Source of the DNA: a candidate division KSB1 bacterium
GTDB taxonomy: Bacteria; Zhuqueibacterota; Zhuqueibacteria; Zhuqueibacterales; Zhuqueibacteraceae
DNA length: 63,336 nt
Assembly: GCA_034506175.1 (NCBI GenBank)
Contig: JAPDQB010000040.1
Coordinates: 1 to 63,336, forward strand
Direction of reading: 5' to 3'
How positions within the stretch are numbered: position 1 is the stretch's first letter; each line of letters starts with the position of its first letter. The notes below the pieces were generated by a model. The model did no database searches. It saw nothing but the letters and a program-made list of their open reading frames with translations, and was not told the DNA's origin. Both the position numbers and the translations under genes were made by a program. Shown piece by piece: positions 25,083 to 34,069 of the stretch.

Positions 25083-26237
25083 ATGTTGGTTTTTTTTGCC
25101 CTCTGCATTGCGCTCATTCTCTGGGTGTACGCCGGCTATCCATTATTTTTGCTGCTTGTCACGCGCTTGACAAGGGGCCGGCCCGTTCGGCGTAACGCCA
25201 TCACGCCGCCGGTGACGTTGATCATCAGCGCCTACAACGAAGGCCGCATCATTCGCCGGAAATTGGAAAACAGCCTGGCGCTGGATTATCCGCGCGACCG
25301 AATGGAAATCATCGTGGTTTCCGATTGCTCCAATGATGAGACTGACGACATCGTCAACGAGTATGCGAGCCGCGGCGTGCGGCTGTTGCGCATGCGCGAA
25401 CGCGGCGGCAAAACCGTCGGCTTGAACGCCGCGGTTCCGCAAGCGCGCGGCGAAATTGTCATTTTCTCCGATGCCAACGCGTTGTATCATCGCCTGGCCG
25501 TGCGAAATCTCGTGCGCAATTTTGCCGATCCGGAAGTCGGCTGCGTCACCGGCGAGTCGCGCTACGAGGTTGATGAAAACGCCGCGGACTCGAGCACGAG
25601 CGAGAATCTTTATTGGCGCTATGAGCTGGCGTTGAAAAAAATGGAGACGAAAATTGGTTCGCTGGTGGGCGGCGACGGCGCGATTTACGCCATTCGCAAA
25701 TCGCTTTTTCGTCCGTTGCGACCGGAAGATTTGAGCGATTTCGTCAACCCCCTGCAGATCGTCGCCCGGGGCTATCGAAACGTTTACGAGCCGGAGGCTT
25801 TTTCTTTTGAAAGCGGCGCTGAATCGTTTGAAAAGGAATTTCGCCGCAAAGTTCGCATCGTCAATCGCGCCTGGCGCGGCCTTTGGCGCGTCAAGCAAGT
25901 CTTGAACCCGTTGCGTTTTGGTTTTTACACCGTGCAAGTCGTTTCCCACAAACTGTTGCGGTGGATGATTCCGCTTTTCATGGCCGGCGCTTTTTTCGCC
26001 AATCTGTTTTTGCTCGGTTATGGCAAGCCTCATCAGGCTATTTTTGCCTTACAAATTACGTTCTACATTTTAGCCCTTGTCGGCTGGCTGCAATCACACC
26101 GCTCTTCGATTTCCAAGCTGTTTTACGTGCCGTATTATTTTTGTCTGGTGAATTACGCCTCGCTGCTCGGCATTATCAGCAACTATCGCGGGCAGAAATT
26201 TGCAGTGTGGAATACGGTGCGGGAAAGTAATTCTTAG
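25083..26237 (+). CDS. Membrane glycosyltransferase family 2
   Basis: A 384-residue GT-A enzyme with an N-terminal membrane helix ('MLVFFALCIALILWVYAGYP'). The nucleotide-binding core includes 'VTLIISAYNEGRIIRRKLEN', the DxD-like 'IFSDANA', the acceptor-site 'GGDGAIYAIRKS' and a QxxRW-like 'RIVNRAWRGL'. Two or three helices follow at the C-terminus ('RWMIPLFMAGAFFANLFLLG' and beyond). The layout matches processive or lipid-linked sugar transferases that work at the inner membrane. The ATG at 25083 begins the helix. It lies between the FemAB and second deacetylase genes. Confidence 0.9.
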   Translation: MLVFFALCIALILWVYAGYPLFLLLVTRLTRGRPVRRNAITPPVTLIISAYNEGRIIRRKLENSLALDYPRDRMEIIVVSDCSNDETDDIVNEYASRGVRLLRMRERGGKTVGLNAAVPQARGEIVIFSDANALYHRLAVRNLVRNFADPEVGCVTGESRYEVDENAADSSTSENLYWRYELALKKMETKIGSLVGGDGAIYAIRKSLFRPLRPEDLSDFVNPLQIVARGYRNVYEPEAFSFESGAESFEKEFRRKVRIVNRAWRGLWRVKQVLNPLRFGFYTVQVVSHKLLRWMIPLFMAGAFFANLFLLGYGKPHQAIFALQITFYILALVGWLQSHRSSISKLFYVPYYFCLVNYASLLGIISNYRGQKFAVWNTVRESNS

Positions 26238-26283
26238 TTGTTTTGCAGTGGTGCCGTCCGGGCGTGGCTTTCAGACGCAGAAC

Positions 26284-27291
26284 ATGAAAAGATTCGTAAC
26301 TCGTCTGCTTAAAGCAGTTTTATTTCATCTCGGTTTTTTTCATCTTCTGAGAGTATTGTTTCCCAATCGCCGCGTGGCGATTTTGCGCTATCACGCCGTT
26401 GTCGACCCGCAACATTGTGACTACGCCAGCCCGGGCATTTGCATCTCGCCGCGGGATTTTGAAAAGCATGTGCGGTATTTTGCCCGGCGTTATCGCATCA
26501 TTTCGTTGGACGACGTCATCGACACGATTCGTGCCGGGAAACCGCTGCCAACCAATGCCGTCGTCTTCACGTTTGATGACGGTTACGCCGATAATTTTTT
26601 CGCCGCTGAAATTCTCAAGCGTTACAACGCTTCGGGCACGTTTTATCTCACCGTGAGTTGCATAGACCGCGCTGAGCCGTTTTGGCTCTTCGAGGCCAAT
26701 TATCTCATTTTAAAAGCCAAACAACCGCATCTGCGCCTGCAAGCTCTTGGCGCTCAAATCGAATTGAATTTAACTGATGCCGCCAGCAAAACAGCGGCGA
26801 TCCGTGAGGTCGTGAAGATCATCAAAAGCAACAACCGCGCCGTTCGTGAAAATATCCGCCAGCAGTTGCGGCAACAATTGGCCGGCCAGGAGTATCGCGA
26901 CGCGGCTGATCGCGTCATGCTCACGTGGGAACAGGTTAAAGAGATGCTGCAAAACGGCATGATTATCGGCGGCCATACCATGACGCATCTCAATCTGCCA
27001 AACGCTGATCCCGTCGACGCCCAGCAGGAAATCTGGATGAGTCGAGTTGCGCTCGAAAAAAAGCTGAACATCCCGATTCGTCATTTCTCCGTTCCCAACA
27101 GCGGGCCTTATCCTTATTACAATGACAGGATCAAGCAAATGGTAAAAGAGAGCGGATATGTTTCTTCGGTAACCTCCATGCATGGTTTTGTAGATTCAAA
27201 AAGTGATTTGCTCCAATTGCGCCGCATCCGCACCGTGCCGGAATTGTATGAAACCATTGCGACAATTGAATTGACAAAATTTGACAATTGA
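26284..27291 (+). CDS. CE4 polysaccharide deacetylase (NodB-type)
   Basis: A 335-residue deacetylase distinct from the one at 23025. Key motifs are 'FTFDDGYADNF' (catalytic Asp and metal Asp), 'GGHTMTHLNL' (metal His pair) and 'HFSVPNSGPYPYYND'. A segment of about 110 residues inserted between the first two motifs is helical and basic. The N-terminus 'LLKAVLFHLGFFHLLRVLF' could be a membrane anchor. It would deacetylate the polymer or its lipid-linked precursor. The start at 26284 lacks a good ribosome binding site; the end of the GT2 gene is 46 bases upstream. Confidence 0.88.
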   Translation: MKRFVTRLLKAVLFHLGFFHLLRVLFPNRRVAILRYHAVVDPQHCDYASPGICISPRDFEKHVRYFARRYRIISLDDVIDTIRAGKPLPTNAVVFTFDDGYADNFFAAEILKRYNASGTFYLTVSCIDRAEPFWLFEANYLILKAKQPHLRLQALGAQIELNLTDAASKTAAIREVVKIIKSNNRAVRENIRQQLRQQLAGQEYRDAADRVMLTWEQVKEMLQNGMIIGGHTMTHLNLPNADPVDAQQEIWMSRVALEKKLNIPIRHFSVPNSGPYPYYNDRIKQMVKESGYVSSVTSMHGFVDSKSDLLQLRRIRTVPELYETIATIELTKFDN

Positions 27292-27340
27292 TCTTTTTCG
27301 CCAGTCATTTTAAAGTCGAATCTGTGCAAAAAAGCAAGGA

Positions 27341-27420
27341 TTGTATCCGGATTTTTCGAATCGCCCGGATTTAAGCCATCAGATTTTTGACTCCGGGCGA
27401 TTCGTAAAATCCGGATACAA
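27341..27420. repeat. Large near-perfect inverted repeat (29-bp arms)
   Basis: The arm 27341-27369 and the inverse of 27392-27420 agree at 28 of 29 positions, with a 22-base loop. Arms begin TTGTATCCGGATTTT. No coding region and no T-run are present. It is MITE- or REP-like in form. Confidence 0.8.
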
Positions 27421-27500
27421 AAACTTTTTCCTGTTTGGTACGCTCGGTTGGGTTCTGGCTCGTCCAGCTTGGGGGTCTCGCCGAATAGTGCCGCCTCTTC

Positions 27501-27552
27501 GTAACGCAGGTTTCCAGCCTGCAAACGAAGGCAGGCTGGAAGCTTGCGCGAC
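27501..27552. repeat. REP-like palindrome (copy 1)
   Basis: CGCAGGTTTCCAGCCTGC (27505-27522) pairs with GCAGGCTGGAAGCTTGCG (27531-27548), the two mismatches being compatible with G-U pairs in RNA. The core recurs near the right edge of the window (63249-63266). Confidence 0.7.
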
Positions 27553-27761
27553 AAAAAACTTCGCGGTCGTGCCTGCCCTGTCGCAGGCCAGGGATAGTTT
27601 TTCCAGAGTAAGACGATAATTGTTGCCGCAATTTTAAATTGCCATTTCTTCTGTAAATTCAAAATTCCGCTAAACGTGTTTTTGCTGGTAGATTTTAATG
27701 ATTATGGAAAAAGGCCGCCAGCTTCAAACTTTTTAGGAATTTTAGCTGCACGAGGACGACC

Positions 27762-29078
27762 ATGAAACTCAGCATTTTCGGACTGGGTTACGTCGGTACG
27801 GTGACTTCGGCGTGTTTTGCCCGCGATGGTCACGAAGTCATCGGCGTCGACATCAACCCGCAAAAAGTGGCTTTGCTCAACGATGGCAAAAGCCCCATCG
27901 TTGAAGAAGAAATCGGCGACATGGTGATGGAAAACGTTCGCGCCGGCAGGCTGCGCGCGACGGAGGATGTGCACGAAGCCATCCTGAACACCGACGTTAG
28001 CCTGATTTGCGTGGGCACCCCGAGCAATGGGAATGGTTCGCTGAGTTTATACAGCGTCATCAGCGTCTGCCGCAGCATCGCACAGGTTCTGCGCCATAAA
28101 AAAGAATATCATCTGATCGTGTTGCGCAGCACTGTCCTGCCGGGCACGGTCAATCGCGTTATTTTGCCGCTGATCGAACAGGAATCCGGCAAAAAATTGT
28201 GCAATGGATTCGGGCTGTGCTTCAATCCCGAGTTTTTGCGTGAAGGCAGCTCCGTCAAGGATTTTTACGCGCCGCCGTTTACGCTCATCGGCGCGCGCGA
28301 TCGCGTCATCGCCGAGAAGGCGCAGGAATTGTACAAGAACCTCAATGCGCCGGTTTATCTCACCAGCATCGAAGTGGCGGAAACCATCAAATATGCCAGC
28401 AATGCTTTTCACGCGCTCAAAATCGCCTTCGCCAACGAGATCGGAACCTATTGCAAAGCTTTGGGCATCGACAGCCATCAAGTGATGGAAATTTTTGCCG
28501 CCGACAACAAGCTGAATATCTCAACCGCCTATCTCAAACCCGGCTTCGCTTTCGGCGGCTCCTGCCTGCCCAAAGATTTGCGCGCGCTTTTGTATGAGGC
28601 GAAAATCCACGATCTGCAACTGCCGGTTCTGCAATCGATTCTGCCGAGCAACGAGGCGCACCTGCAGCGCGCCACCGAGATGGTGACTTCGCTGCGGAAG
28701 AAAAAAGTCGGCCTGCTGGGCTTGAGTTTCAAGGCCGGCACCGACGACCTGCGTGAAAGCCCGCTGGTCAAGCTCACCGAAACGCTGCTCGGCAAGGGAT
28801 ATGAGCTTCGGATTTATGATCGCGACGTCGCGCTGGCGCGCTTGACCGGGGCCAATAAAGAGTATATCGAGAAGGAGATTCCGCATCTCTCTTGTTTGCT
28901 GCGCAAGTCGCTCGACGAGGTGATCGATTTTGCCGAGGTGCTGATCATCGGCAACAGCAATCCGGAATTTGCCGAAATTTTGGCGCGGCGTCGGCCCGAG
29001 CAGATTGTCGTCGATCTCGTGCGAATTTTTTCTGAAGCCGGCGCGGCGCCGCCGAATTATCGGGGAATTTGTTGGTAA
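27762..29078 (+). CDS. AlgD-like nucleotide-sugar 6-dehydrogenase
   Basis: A 438-residue member of the UDP-glucose/GDP-mannose dehydrogenase family. The N-terminal NAD site is 'MKLSIFGLGYVGTVTSACFA'; 'NPEFLREGSSVKDFY' and the catalytic-Cys motif 'FAFGGSCLPKDLRALLYEA' follow; the C-terminal UDP/GDP-binding domain begins 'KKVGLLGLSFKAGTDDLRES'. By recall the wording is closest to GDP-mannose 6-dehydrogenase AlgD ('PGFAFGGSCLPKD', 'GKSPIVE'), which makes GDP-mannuronate, but a UDP-sugar substrate is possible. This provides the uronate for the polymer, consistent with two heparinase/alginate-lyase-like proteins in the locus. GAGG precedes the ATG. Confidence 0.88.
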   Translation: MKLSIFGLGYVGTVTSACFARDGHEVIGVDINPQKVALLNDGKSPIVEEEIGDMVMENVRAGRLRATEDVHEAILNTDVSLICVGTPSNGNGSLSLYSVISVCRSIAQVLRHKKEYHLIVLRSTVLPGTVNRVILPLIEQESGKKLCNGFGLCFNPEFLREGSSVKDFYAPPFTLIGARDRVIAEKAQELYKNLNAPVYLTSIEVAETIKYASNAFHALKIAFANEIGTYCKALGIDSHQVMEIFAADNKLNISTAYLKPGFAFGGSCLPKDLRALLYEAKIHDLQLPVLQSILPSNEAHLQRATEMVTSLRKKKVGLLGLSFKAGTDDLRESPLVKLTETLLGKGYELRIYDRDVALARLTGANKEYIEKEIPHLSCLLRKSLDEVIDFAEVLIIGNSNPEFAEILARRRPEQIVVDLVRIFSEAGAAPPNYRGICW

Positions 29079-29096
29079 AATTTTTCTTCATGAAAA

Positions 29097-30530
29097 TTGT
29101 CCGAGCCTACTAAAAAAATTTTGATCGTGGCGTATATTTTCCCGCCGCTGGCGCGCGCCGGTGTGCATCGCACGGTGCGCTTCGTGCGCTATCTGGCGCC
29201 GTTGGGCTGGGATATGACCGTGCTCACCGCCGATGAATCTTATTATCCATTCAACTCGCCGATTGATCGGGCACTGTTAAAAAAAATTCCGCCGACTATA
29301 AAAGTTGAAGCCACCAAGATTTTTCGCGGCTTCAACAAACTATTAGAGCTGAAAAATCGCACGACACAAGCGGCAAATAACAAGCGGCAAATAACAAAAG
29401 ACCAGCTACGAGCAACGAGCCACAAGCAGCCAGCAACATGCATCCAGCAACAAGCCCCCAGCCCCTGGCAGCGCTGCAAAGATTTGATCACCGACTTGAT
29501 GACGATTCCGGATAAAGACGTCAATTGGCTGCCGTATGCTTTTTTCGCCGCGCTCAAGCTGCATCGCCGTGAACGCTTCGACATTATTTATTCCACCGCG
29601 CCGCCGTTTACCGGCCACCTCGTCGCCTATTTGGTAAAAAAAATTACCGGCTTGCCCTGGGTGGCGGATTTTCGTGATCCCTGGGCGCGTGCGCCGTGGA
29701 AGTCCGAGCTGATGGCTGGAACGCGACGCGGCCGCGCCGCTGAATTTTTGGAAGCAAAGTTTGTTCACGCTGCCGATCGGGTTATTCTGAACACCGACTG
29801 GACGTGGCGTGAATTTGCCGAATTTTACGGTGAGGCGACGGCAAGGAAATTCGCCGTGATTCCCAATGGCTTTGATCCGGAAGATTTTTTAAACGTGCAA
29901 CACCGCCGGGTTAAAAATGGCAAGTTGGTGATCACGCATACCGGCTCGTTGTATCGCAAGCGCGATCCCGGAAGTTTTTTCGAGGCGTTGGGAAAATTGC
30001 TGGCGGGCGGGCAAATCAAACCGGATGAAATCGAGCTGCGGTTTGTCGGCGGCATCGCGCCGGAGCTTTACGGCAGTTTTCAGTACGCCGAAGCGCTGCG
30101 GCAGGTGCTGCAGGTGATGCCGCCGGTTTCGCATCGTGAAGCGCTCGCGTTTCAAGCTGAAAGTGACGTGTTGCTGATTTTGCAGCCGGGCAGCAGCATG
30201 TCGATTCCGGGGAAAATTTTTGAATACATCGCCATGCGAAAAAAAATCTTGGCGCTGACGCCGGATGGTGCGACAGCCGACGTTGTTCGCCGGCATGATC
30301 TCGGGCTGGTTGTCGATCCCGATGATGCGCAGGCGATTCAGGCGGCGTTGCTGCAACTGGTCAAGGAGTTTCGCAACGGCGGCATCAAGCCGCCCGCTGT
30401 CGATGGTGCATTTCACAAATACGATGGTGTGAGGTTGACGCAACGGCTGCATGAAGAGTTGCTGGGTTGCTTGGAAAAACGAAATCATTCTCGTGCTGAA
30501 TCTGCAAAGCTCGATGGCAGCGATGGATAG
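29097..30530 (+). CDS. GT4-type glycosyltransferase with repeat-derived insert
   Basis: A 477-residue GT-B enzyme. The N-terminal domain starts 'KKILIVAYIFPPLARAGVHR' and has 'LPWVADFRDPWARAP'; the C-terminal domain has 'VIPNGFDPEDF', 'LVITHTGSLYRKRDPGSFFE' and 'SIPGKIFEYIAMRKKILALT', typical of family 4. Residues about 88-121 are a Gln/Thr/Lys-rich insert encoded by low-complexity DNA with a 14-bp tandem repeat (29367-29394), of the type otherwise found in intergenic gaps here. The start is weak: TTG at 29097 without a good ribosome binding site; an ATG at 29090 is out of frame. The kinase-like gene overlaps the 3' end. Confidence 0.85.
   Translation: MSEPTKKILIVAYIFPPLARAGVHRTVRFVRYLAPLGWDMTVLTADESYYPFNSPIDRALLKKIPPTIKVEATKIFRGFNKLLELKNRTTQAANNKRQITKDQLRATSHKQPATCIQQQAPSPWQRCKDLITDLMTIPDKDVNWLPYAFFAALKLHRRERFDIIYSTAPPFTGHLVAYLVKKITGLPWVADFRDPWARAPWKSELMAGTRRGRAAEFLEAKFVHAADRVILNTDWTWREFAEFYGEATARKFAVIPNGFDPEDFLNVQHRRVKNGKLVITHTGSLYRKRDPGSFFEALGKLLAGGQIKPDEIELRFVGGIAPELYGSFQYAEALRQVLQVMPPVSHREALAFQAESDVLLILQPGSSMSIPGKIFEYIAMRKKILALTPDGATADVVRRHDLGLVVDPDDAQAIQAALLQLVKEFRNGGIKPPAVDGAFHKYDGVRLTQRLHEELLGCLEKRNHSRAESAKLDGSDG
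29367..29394 (+). repeat. 14-bp tandem repeat inside the glycosyltransferase gene
   Basis: CAAGCGGCAAATAA is present twice, head to tail, and is followed to about 29455 by words such as CAACGAGC and CATCCAGCA that recur in the gap at 49505-49545. It lies in frame within the coding region. Confidence 0.75.
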
Positions 30531-31590
30531 TGGCATCACACAAGTCTTGGCGAGGTTACGCGCGCAATCGCATGAGCTCTGGCCCGAAGCGCCGCCGCAA
30601 GAGTTTCGGATTGTCCACCACTTGCCGCGTCCGTATTCGAATGTTTATCGCCTCCAGCTCGTTTCTCCGCAGGTGGCGGCAAGTTTTGTGTACGTTAAAA
30701 TTCTTGCGCCGAAAACAAAATCTCCGGCCGATCCGGAAAAATATGTCGCGCGTCTCGCCGCCGAATTTAACGTCGGGCAAAGATTGCATGAGAGGTTCCG
30801 GAATGAAAAAGAATTTGCCGTGATCAAACCGGTGGCCTATTATCCGGAATTTTTGGCCATCGTGAGTGAAGAAGCTCCGGGCGAATCGCTGGCACATTTG
30901 ATCGCGCGTGAAGGCAGGTTCTGGCCCGCTGCTGAAAAAATGGAACGCCTGGCCAAACATTGTCGGCGCGCCGGGCAGGCACTGGCCGCGATGCAAAAGG
31001 TGACGCCAGAAAGTGCCAGATTCAATCCGGCGGACTTGATCGAATACATTGATTTGCGTCTGCAGCGCTTGGTGGCGAGCGAGCAAACGCCTTTTGCATC
31101 CGCCGATCGCCGGCAGATTTTAAAATTTTTGGAAACCGCCATCCCAGCGATTCCTCCGGAGCAATTGGGGTCGTGCGGCACGCATGGTGATTACGCGCCG
31201 TTTAACCTGCTGGCCGCCCCGGAAAAAATTACCGTCGCCGACTTGACCATGTTCAAAACCGGTTCGGCCTATAATGATTTGACGTATTTCCATCACCGTC
31301 TCGAAGGTTATCTGCACAAACCCATCTACCGCCGGCAAACCATCCGGCATTTGCAAAATGCGTTTTTGGACGGTTATGTCGAAGCGATGGGCAAAACGAA
31401 ACAGCAATGGCGCGTTACTGCTGATTTGTTGTTCAAGATTCTGTGGATCAAACACGTTGTGAACAACTATAGCGCCCTCATGCGGCAACGTGTCGCGCCG
31501 GCAAGCAAAGCCGCGCCGCTTTCAGCGCAGCTTTTCAACCGGCACGTGTTTCGCCGTTACAATCTTTGGTTAAAGCAGTTTTGCCGATAA
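30514..31590 (+). CDS. APH-like small-molecule kinase
   Basis: A 358-residue protein of the aminoglycoside-phosphotransferase-like kinase superfamily. The catalytic loop is 'GTHGDYAPFNLL' (HGDxxxxN) and the metal-binding Asp lies in 'ITVADLTMFK'. The N-lobe includes 'PYSNVYRLQLV' and a Lys in 'FVYVKILA'. In EPS or LPS loci such kinases often phosphorylate a sugar; the substrate here is unknown. The ATG at 30514 overlaps the end of the glycosyltransferase gene by 17 bases (ATG 30523 is an alternative), so translation is coupled. Confidence 0.75.
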   Translation: MAAMDSGITQVLARLRAQSHELWPEAPPQEFRIVHHLPRPYSNVYRLQLVSPQVAASFVYVKILAPKTKSPADPEKYVARLAAEFNVGQRLHERFRNEKEFAVIKPVAYYPEFLAIVSEEAPGESLAHLIAREGRFWPAAEKMERLAKHCRRAGQALAAMQKVTPESARFNPADLIEYIDLRLQRLVASEQTPFASADRRQILKFLETAIPAIPPEQLGSCGTHGDYAPFNLLAAPEKITVADLTMFKTGSAYNDLTYFHHRLEGYLHKPIYRRQTIRHLQNAFLDGYVEAMGKTKQQWRVTADLLFKILWIKHVVNNYSALMRQRVAPASKAAPLSAQLFNRHVFRRYNLWLKQFCR

Positions 31591-31595
31591 GAATT

Positions 31596-34052
31596 ATGAA
31601 TCTGAAAAAAATTGCCACGATGTCCCCGGATGAAGTCGGCCACCGTTTAAAGGCGCTGGGCGCGAGGAAAATGCTGAAGCTTTCGGAACAGGCGAAAAAA
31701 AGTCACTTCGAGCCGGAGCATTTTCTGCCGCATTACCAGTTGCCGTCGGATTTCGATGGGCCGTTTGCCGACGCCGTAAGCGGCGGGCGCTGGCAGGAAG
31801 CGCAGGAGTTTTTACTCGACCACATGCGCAAGCGTCAGAGCGGCCAGACTCACAATAGCCGGGTGTTTCAATTTTTTTTCACGCCGGCGCAGCGGCCGGC
31901 GATGCTCCAAATCGCCGATCGCCATCTTCCCGGCATGGTCTCGCAAAGCTTGACGCACGCCGAGCGGATTCTCGAACATGAGTTTTCATTTTTCGGCAGC
32001 AAGATCATCTATGGCGATGTCATCGAATGGCAGGACGATCCGCTCACGCGCAAGCGCTGGCCCAACCGTTTTTACACCGAGATGAAATACTACGGCCAGC
32101 GCCCGGCCAACGACGAGACCAAAAGCAGTATCATTCCTGGTGACGTCAAATATGTTTGGGAGTTGAATCGCCATCAGCATTTCATCATACTTGGCAAGGC
32201 CTATTGGCTCACGCAGGATGAAAAATACGCCGTCGAGCTGATCCGCCAGTGCCTGAGCTGGATCGCACAGAATCAATATCTCTACGGCATCAATTGGACC
32301 AGCGCGCTGGAGGCGGCTTTGCGCGTCATCTCCTGGACGTGGGCGTATTTTTTTTGTTTGGAGTCCAAGGCGCTCGACGCGGTTTCACATGCGAAGATTC
32401 TCCGCGCGCTGCAACTGCATGGCCGTTTTATCAGCCGCAATCTCTCGTTTTATGTCAGCCCGTACAATCATTTGATCGGCGAAGCGACCGCGCTGTTTTG
32501 GCTCGGCGCGCTCTTTCCAGAATTTCGTGAAGCCGAGCGCTGGCGCAAAAAAGGCTGGGACATTCTCAGCAGCGAGATCAGCAAGCAATTTCACCAGGAC
32601 GGAGCGTGCGTGGAACAGGCGATGTCTTATCATCACTTCACCCTCGGCTTTTATTTGTTGGCGATGATACTCGCTGAACGCAACGCACAAATGGTTCCGC
32701 CAGCCATGCGCCAACGCCTCGAACGTGCCCTGGAATTTTCCTTGTGCAGCATCCAACCGGGCGGCGAGCATCCGATGATCGGCGACAATGACAACGCCCG
32801 TTCGATTTATTTTGGTGATTCATCCACGTGGGATTTTCGAGATTTGCTGGCTCTGGGCGCCGTGTTGTTTCAACGCAGCGACATGAAAAAGATGGCCGGA
32901 GAATTTTCCGAAAGTTGTTTGTGGTTGCTGGGGCCGGAGAGCCATCAGAAATTCGTTTTGCTGAACAGCAGCGCGCCAGTGGAGTGCAGCAAATTTTTTC
33001 GTGACAGCGGCTACGCGATTTTCCGCACCGGCTGGAACCGCGAGGATCATTATTTTATTTTTGATTGCGGCCAGCAAAGCGACGGCCTGTTTCGCGACAG
33101 CACGGTTTCGGTGGCGCATGGGCATGCGGATTTTCTCAATTTCACCTTGAACGCCTACGGCGCGCCGATGTTGATCGACTCCGGCATGTTGACGTACAAC
33201 GGCGACTTGACTTGGCAAAATCATTTTCGCAGTGCCGCTGCTCATAATACAATCACGGTTGACGGACGCAGCCCCTGCAATTTGGTCGGGCGCTTGGGCT
33301 ATAGTTATGTGCCGCCGGTCGAACAATCGTTTTATAATTGCCAGGCGGATTTTGCTTTTATCGAAGGCTGTTACAGCGGTTTCGGATCGAACATACGCCA
33401 CCGCCGCGGCGTTTTTTGGCGCAAAGGCGATTATTGGCTCATTCTCGACGCGTTGTTTGGCCTCGGCGAGCATCTCGTCGAACGCTGGTTTCATTTTGCC
33501 CCAAATGCGACGCCGCAGATTTTCGGACGAAAAGTCATGACGCAGCGCCTCGACCACAGAAATATTTTATTGCAAGACATCGGGCTGCGCGAATCCACCC
33601 TCGAGTTGCTCGAAGGCGGCGAGGAGCCGGCGCAAGGTTGGATCGCGCCCGCCTACGGCGAAAAAATACCGGCGCCGGTTTTGTGCTTGCGGCTCTCCGG
33701 GCTGCTGCCGATTTATTTGTCCACTTTGATTTTGCCCTTCGAATCTCAAGCGCCCGAAATTGAAATCCAACAAAGCGGCTCGCACAGCACGGAAAGCGAA
33801 GCGCCGTTCTTTCTCAGCTTGAAAACTGCGAAATGGGAGGATCGGCTGGTTTTTAATTTTAGCGGGCGGCTGCAGCAGATCAACGACATTCGCACCGACG
33901 CGCGTATTGCTTACATCCGCTACGAGTTTGATTCTCGTTTAACGTTTGCGACCATTGTCAAAGGTTCGCAGTTGGCGTTGCAGGGCAAAAAACTGTTGAC
34001 TTCCGAGCTCGCAGTCGATGCGAAAATTTCCGGCATCAATTTGAATAGTTGA
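31596..34052 (+). CDS. Heparinase II/III-family (alginate-lyase-like) protein, no signal peptide
   Basis: An 818-residue protein. An alpha/alpha-toroid domain (about 100-420; 'AGGGEHPMIGDNDN'-like region reads 'PGGEHPMIGDNDNARS') precedes a beta-sandwich heparinase II/III domain starting 'FRDSGYAIFRTGWNREDHYF', with the His-rich 'VAHGHADFLNF' and 'AAAHNTITVDGRSP' motifs that carry catalytic residues. In EPS/XrtA loci such proteins are common and probably edit or degrade the uronate-containing polymer. No signal peptide is seen, so it may act in the cytoplasm or export by another route. The ATG is 5 bases after the kinase stop. Confidence 0.88.
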   Translation: MNLKKIATMSPDEVGHRLKALGARKMLKLSEQAKKSHFEPEHFLPHYQLPSDFDGPFADAVSGGRWQEAQEFLLDHMRKRQSGQTHNSRVFQFFFTPAQRPAMLQIADRHLPGMVSQSLTHAERILEHEFSFFGSKIIYGDVIEWQDDPLTRKRWPNRFYTEMKYYGQRPANDETKSSIIPGDVKYVWELNRHQHFIILGKAYWLTQDEKYAVELIRQCLSWIAQNQYLYGINWTSALEAALRVISWTWAYFFCLESKALDAVSHAKILRALQLHGRFISRNLSFYVSPYNHLIGEATALFWLGALFPEFREAERWRKKGWDILSSEISKQFHQDGACVEQAMSYHHFTLGFYLLAMILAERNAQMVPPAMRQRLERALEFSLCSIQPGGEHPMIGDNDNARSIYFGDSSTWDFRDLLALGAVLFQRSDMKKMAGEFSESCLWLLGPESHQKFVLLNSSAPVECSKFFRDSGYAIFRTGWNREDHYFIFDCGQQSDGLFRDSTVSVAHGHADFLNFTLNAYGAPMLIDSGMLTYNGDLTWQNHFRSAAAHNTITVDGRSPCNLVGRLGYSYVPPVEQSFYNCQADFAFIEGCYSGFGSNIRHRRGVFWRKGDYWLILDALFGLGEHLVERWFHFAPNATPQIFGRKVMTQRLDHRNILLQDIGLRESTLELLEGGEEPAQGWIAPAYGEKIPAPVLCLRLSGLLPIYLSTLILPFESQAPEIEIQQSGSHSTESEAPFFLSLKTAKWEDRLVFNFSGRLQQINDIRTDARIAYIRYEFDSRLTFATIVKGSQLALQGKKLLTSELAVDAKISGINLNS

Positions 34053-34069
34053 TCCTTGGGCATGATGAA

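Larger units (their letters stand above)
27292..27761. other. Intergenic region filled with palindromic repeats
   Basis: 470 bases without a gene. It holds the 13-mer TGCAAAAAAGCAA (27325-27337), a 29-bp-arm inverted repeat (27341-27420), a REP-like element (27501-27552) and a further GCCTGC/GCAGGC hairpin (27571-27586). Open frames across it are translations of these repeats. A promoter for the dehydrogenase gene may lie in 27640-27750, but I see no strong box. Confidence 0.6.

Noticed and set aside
29090..29113. Short ATG frame before the TTG start of the glycosyltransferase
   Set aside because: It codes for seven residues, out of frame with the enzyme; it could be a leader, but nothing supports that.
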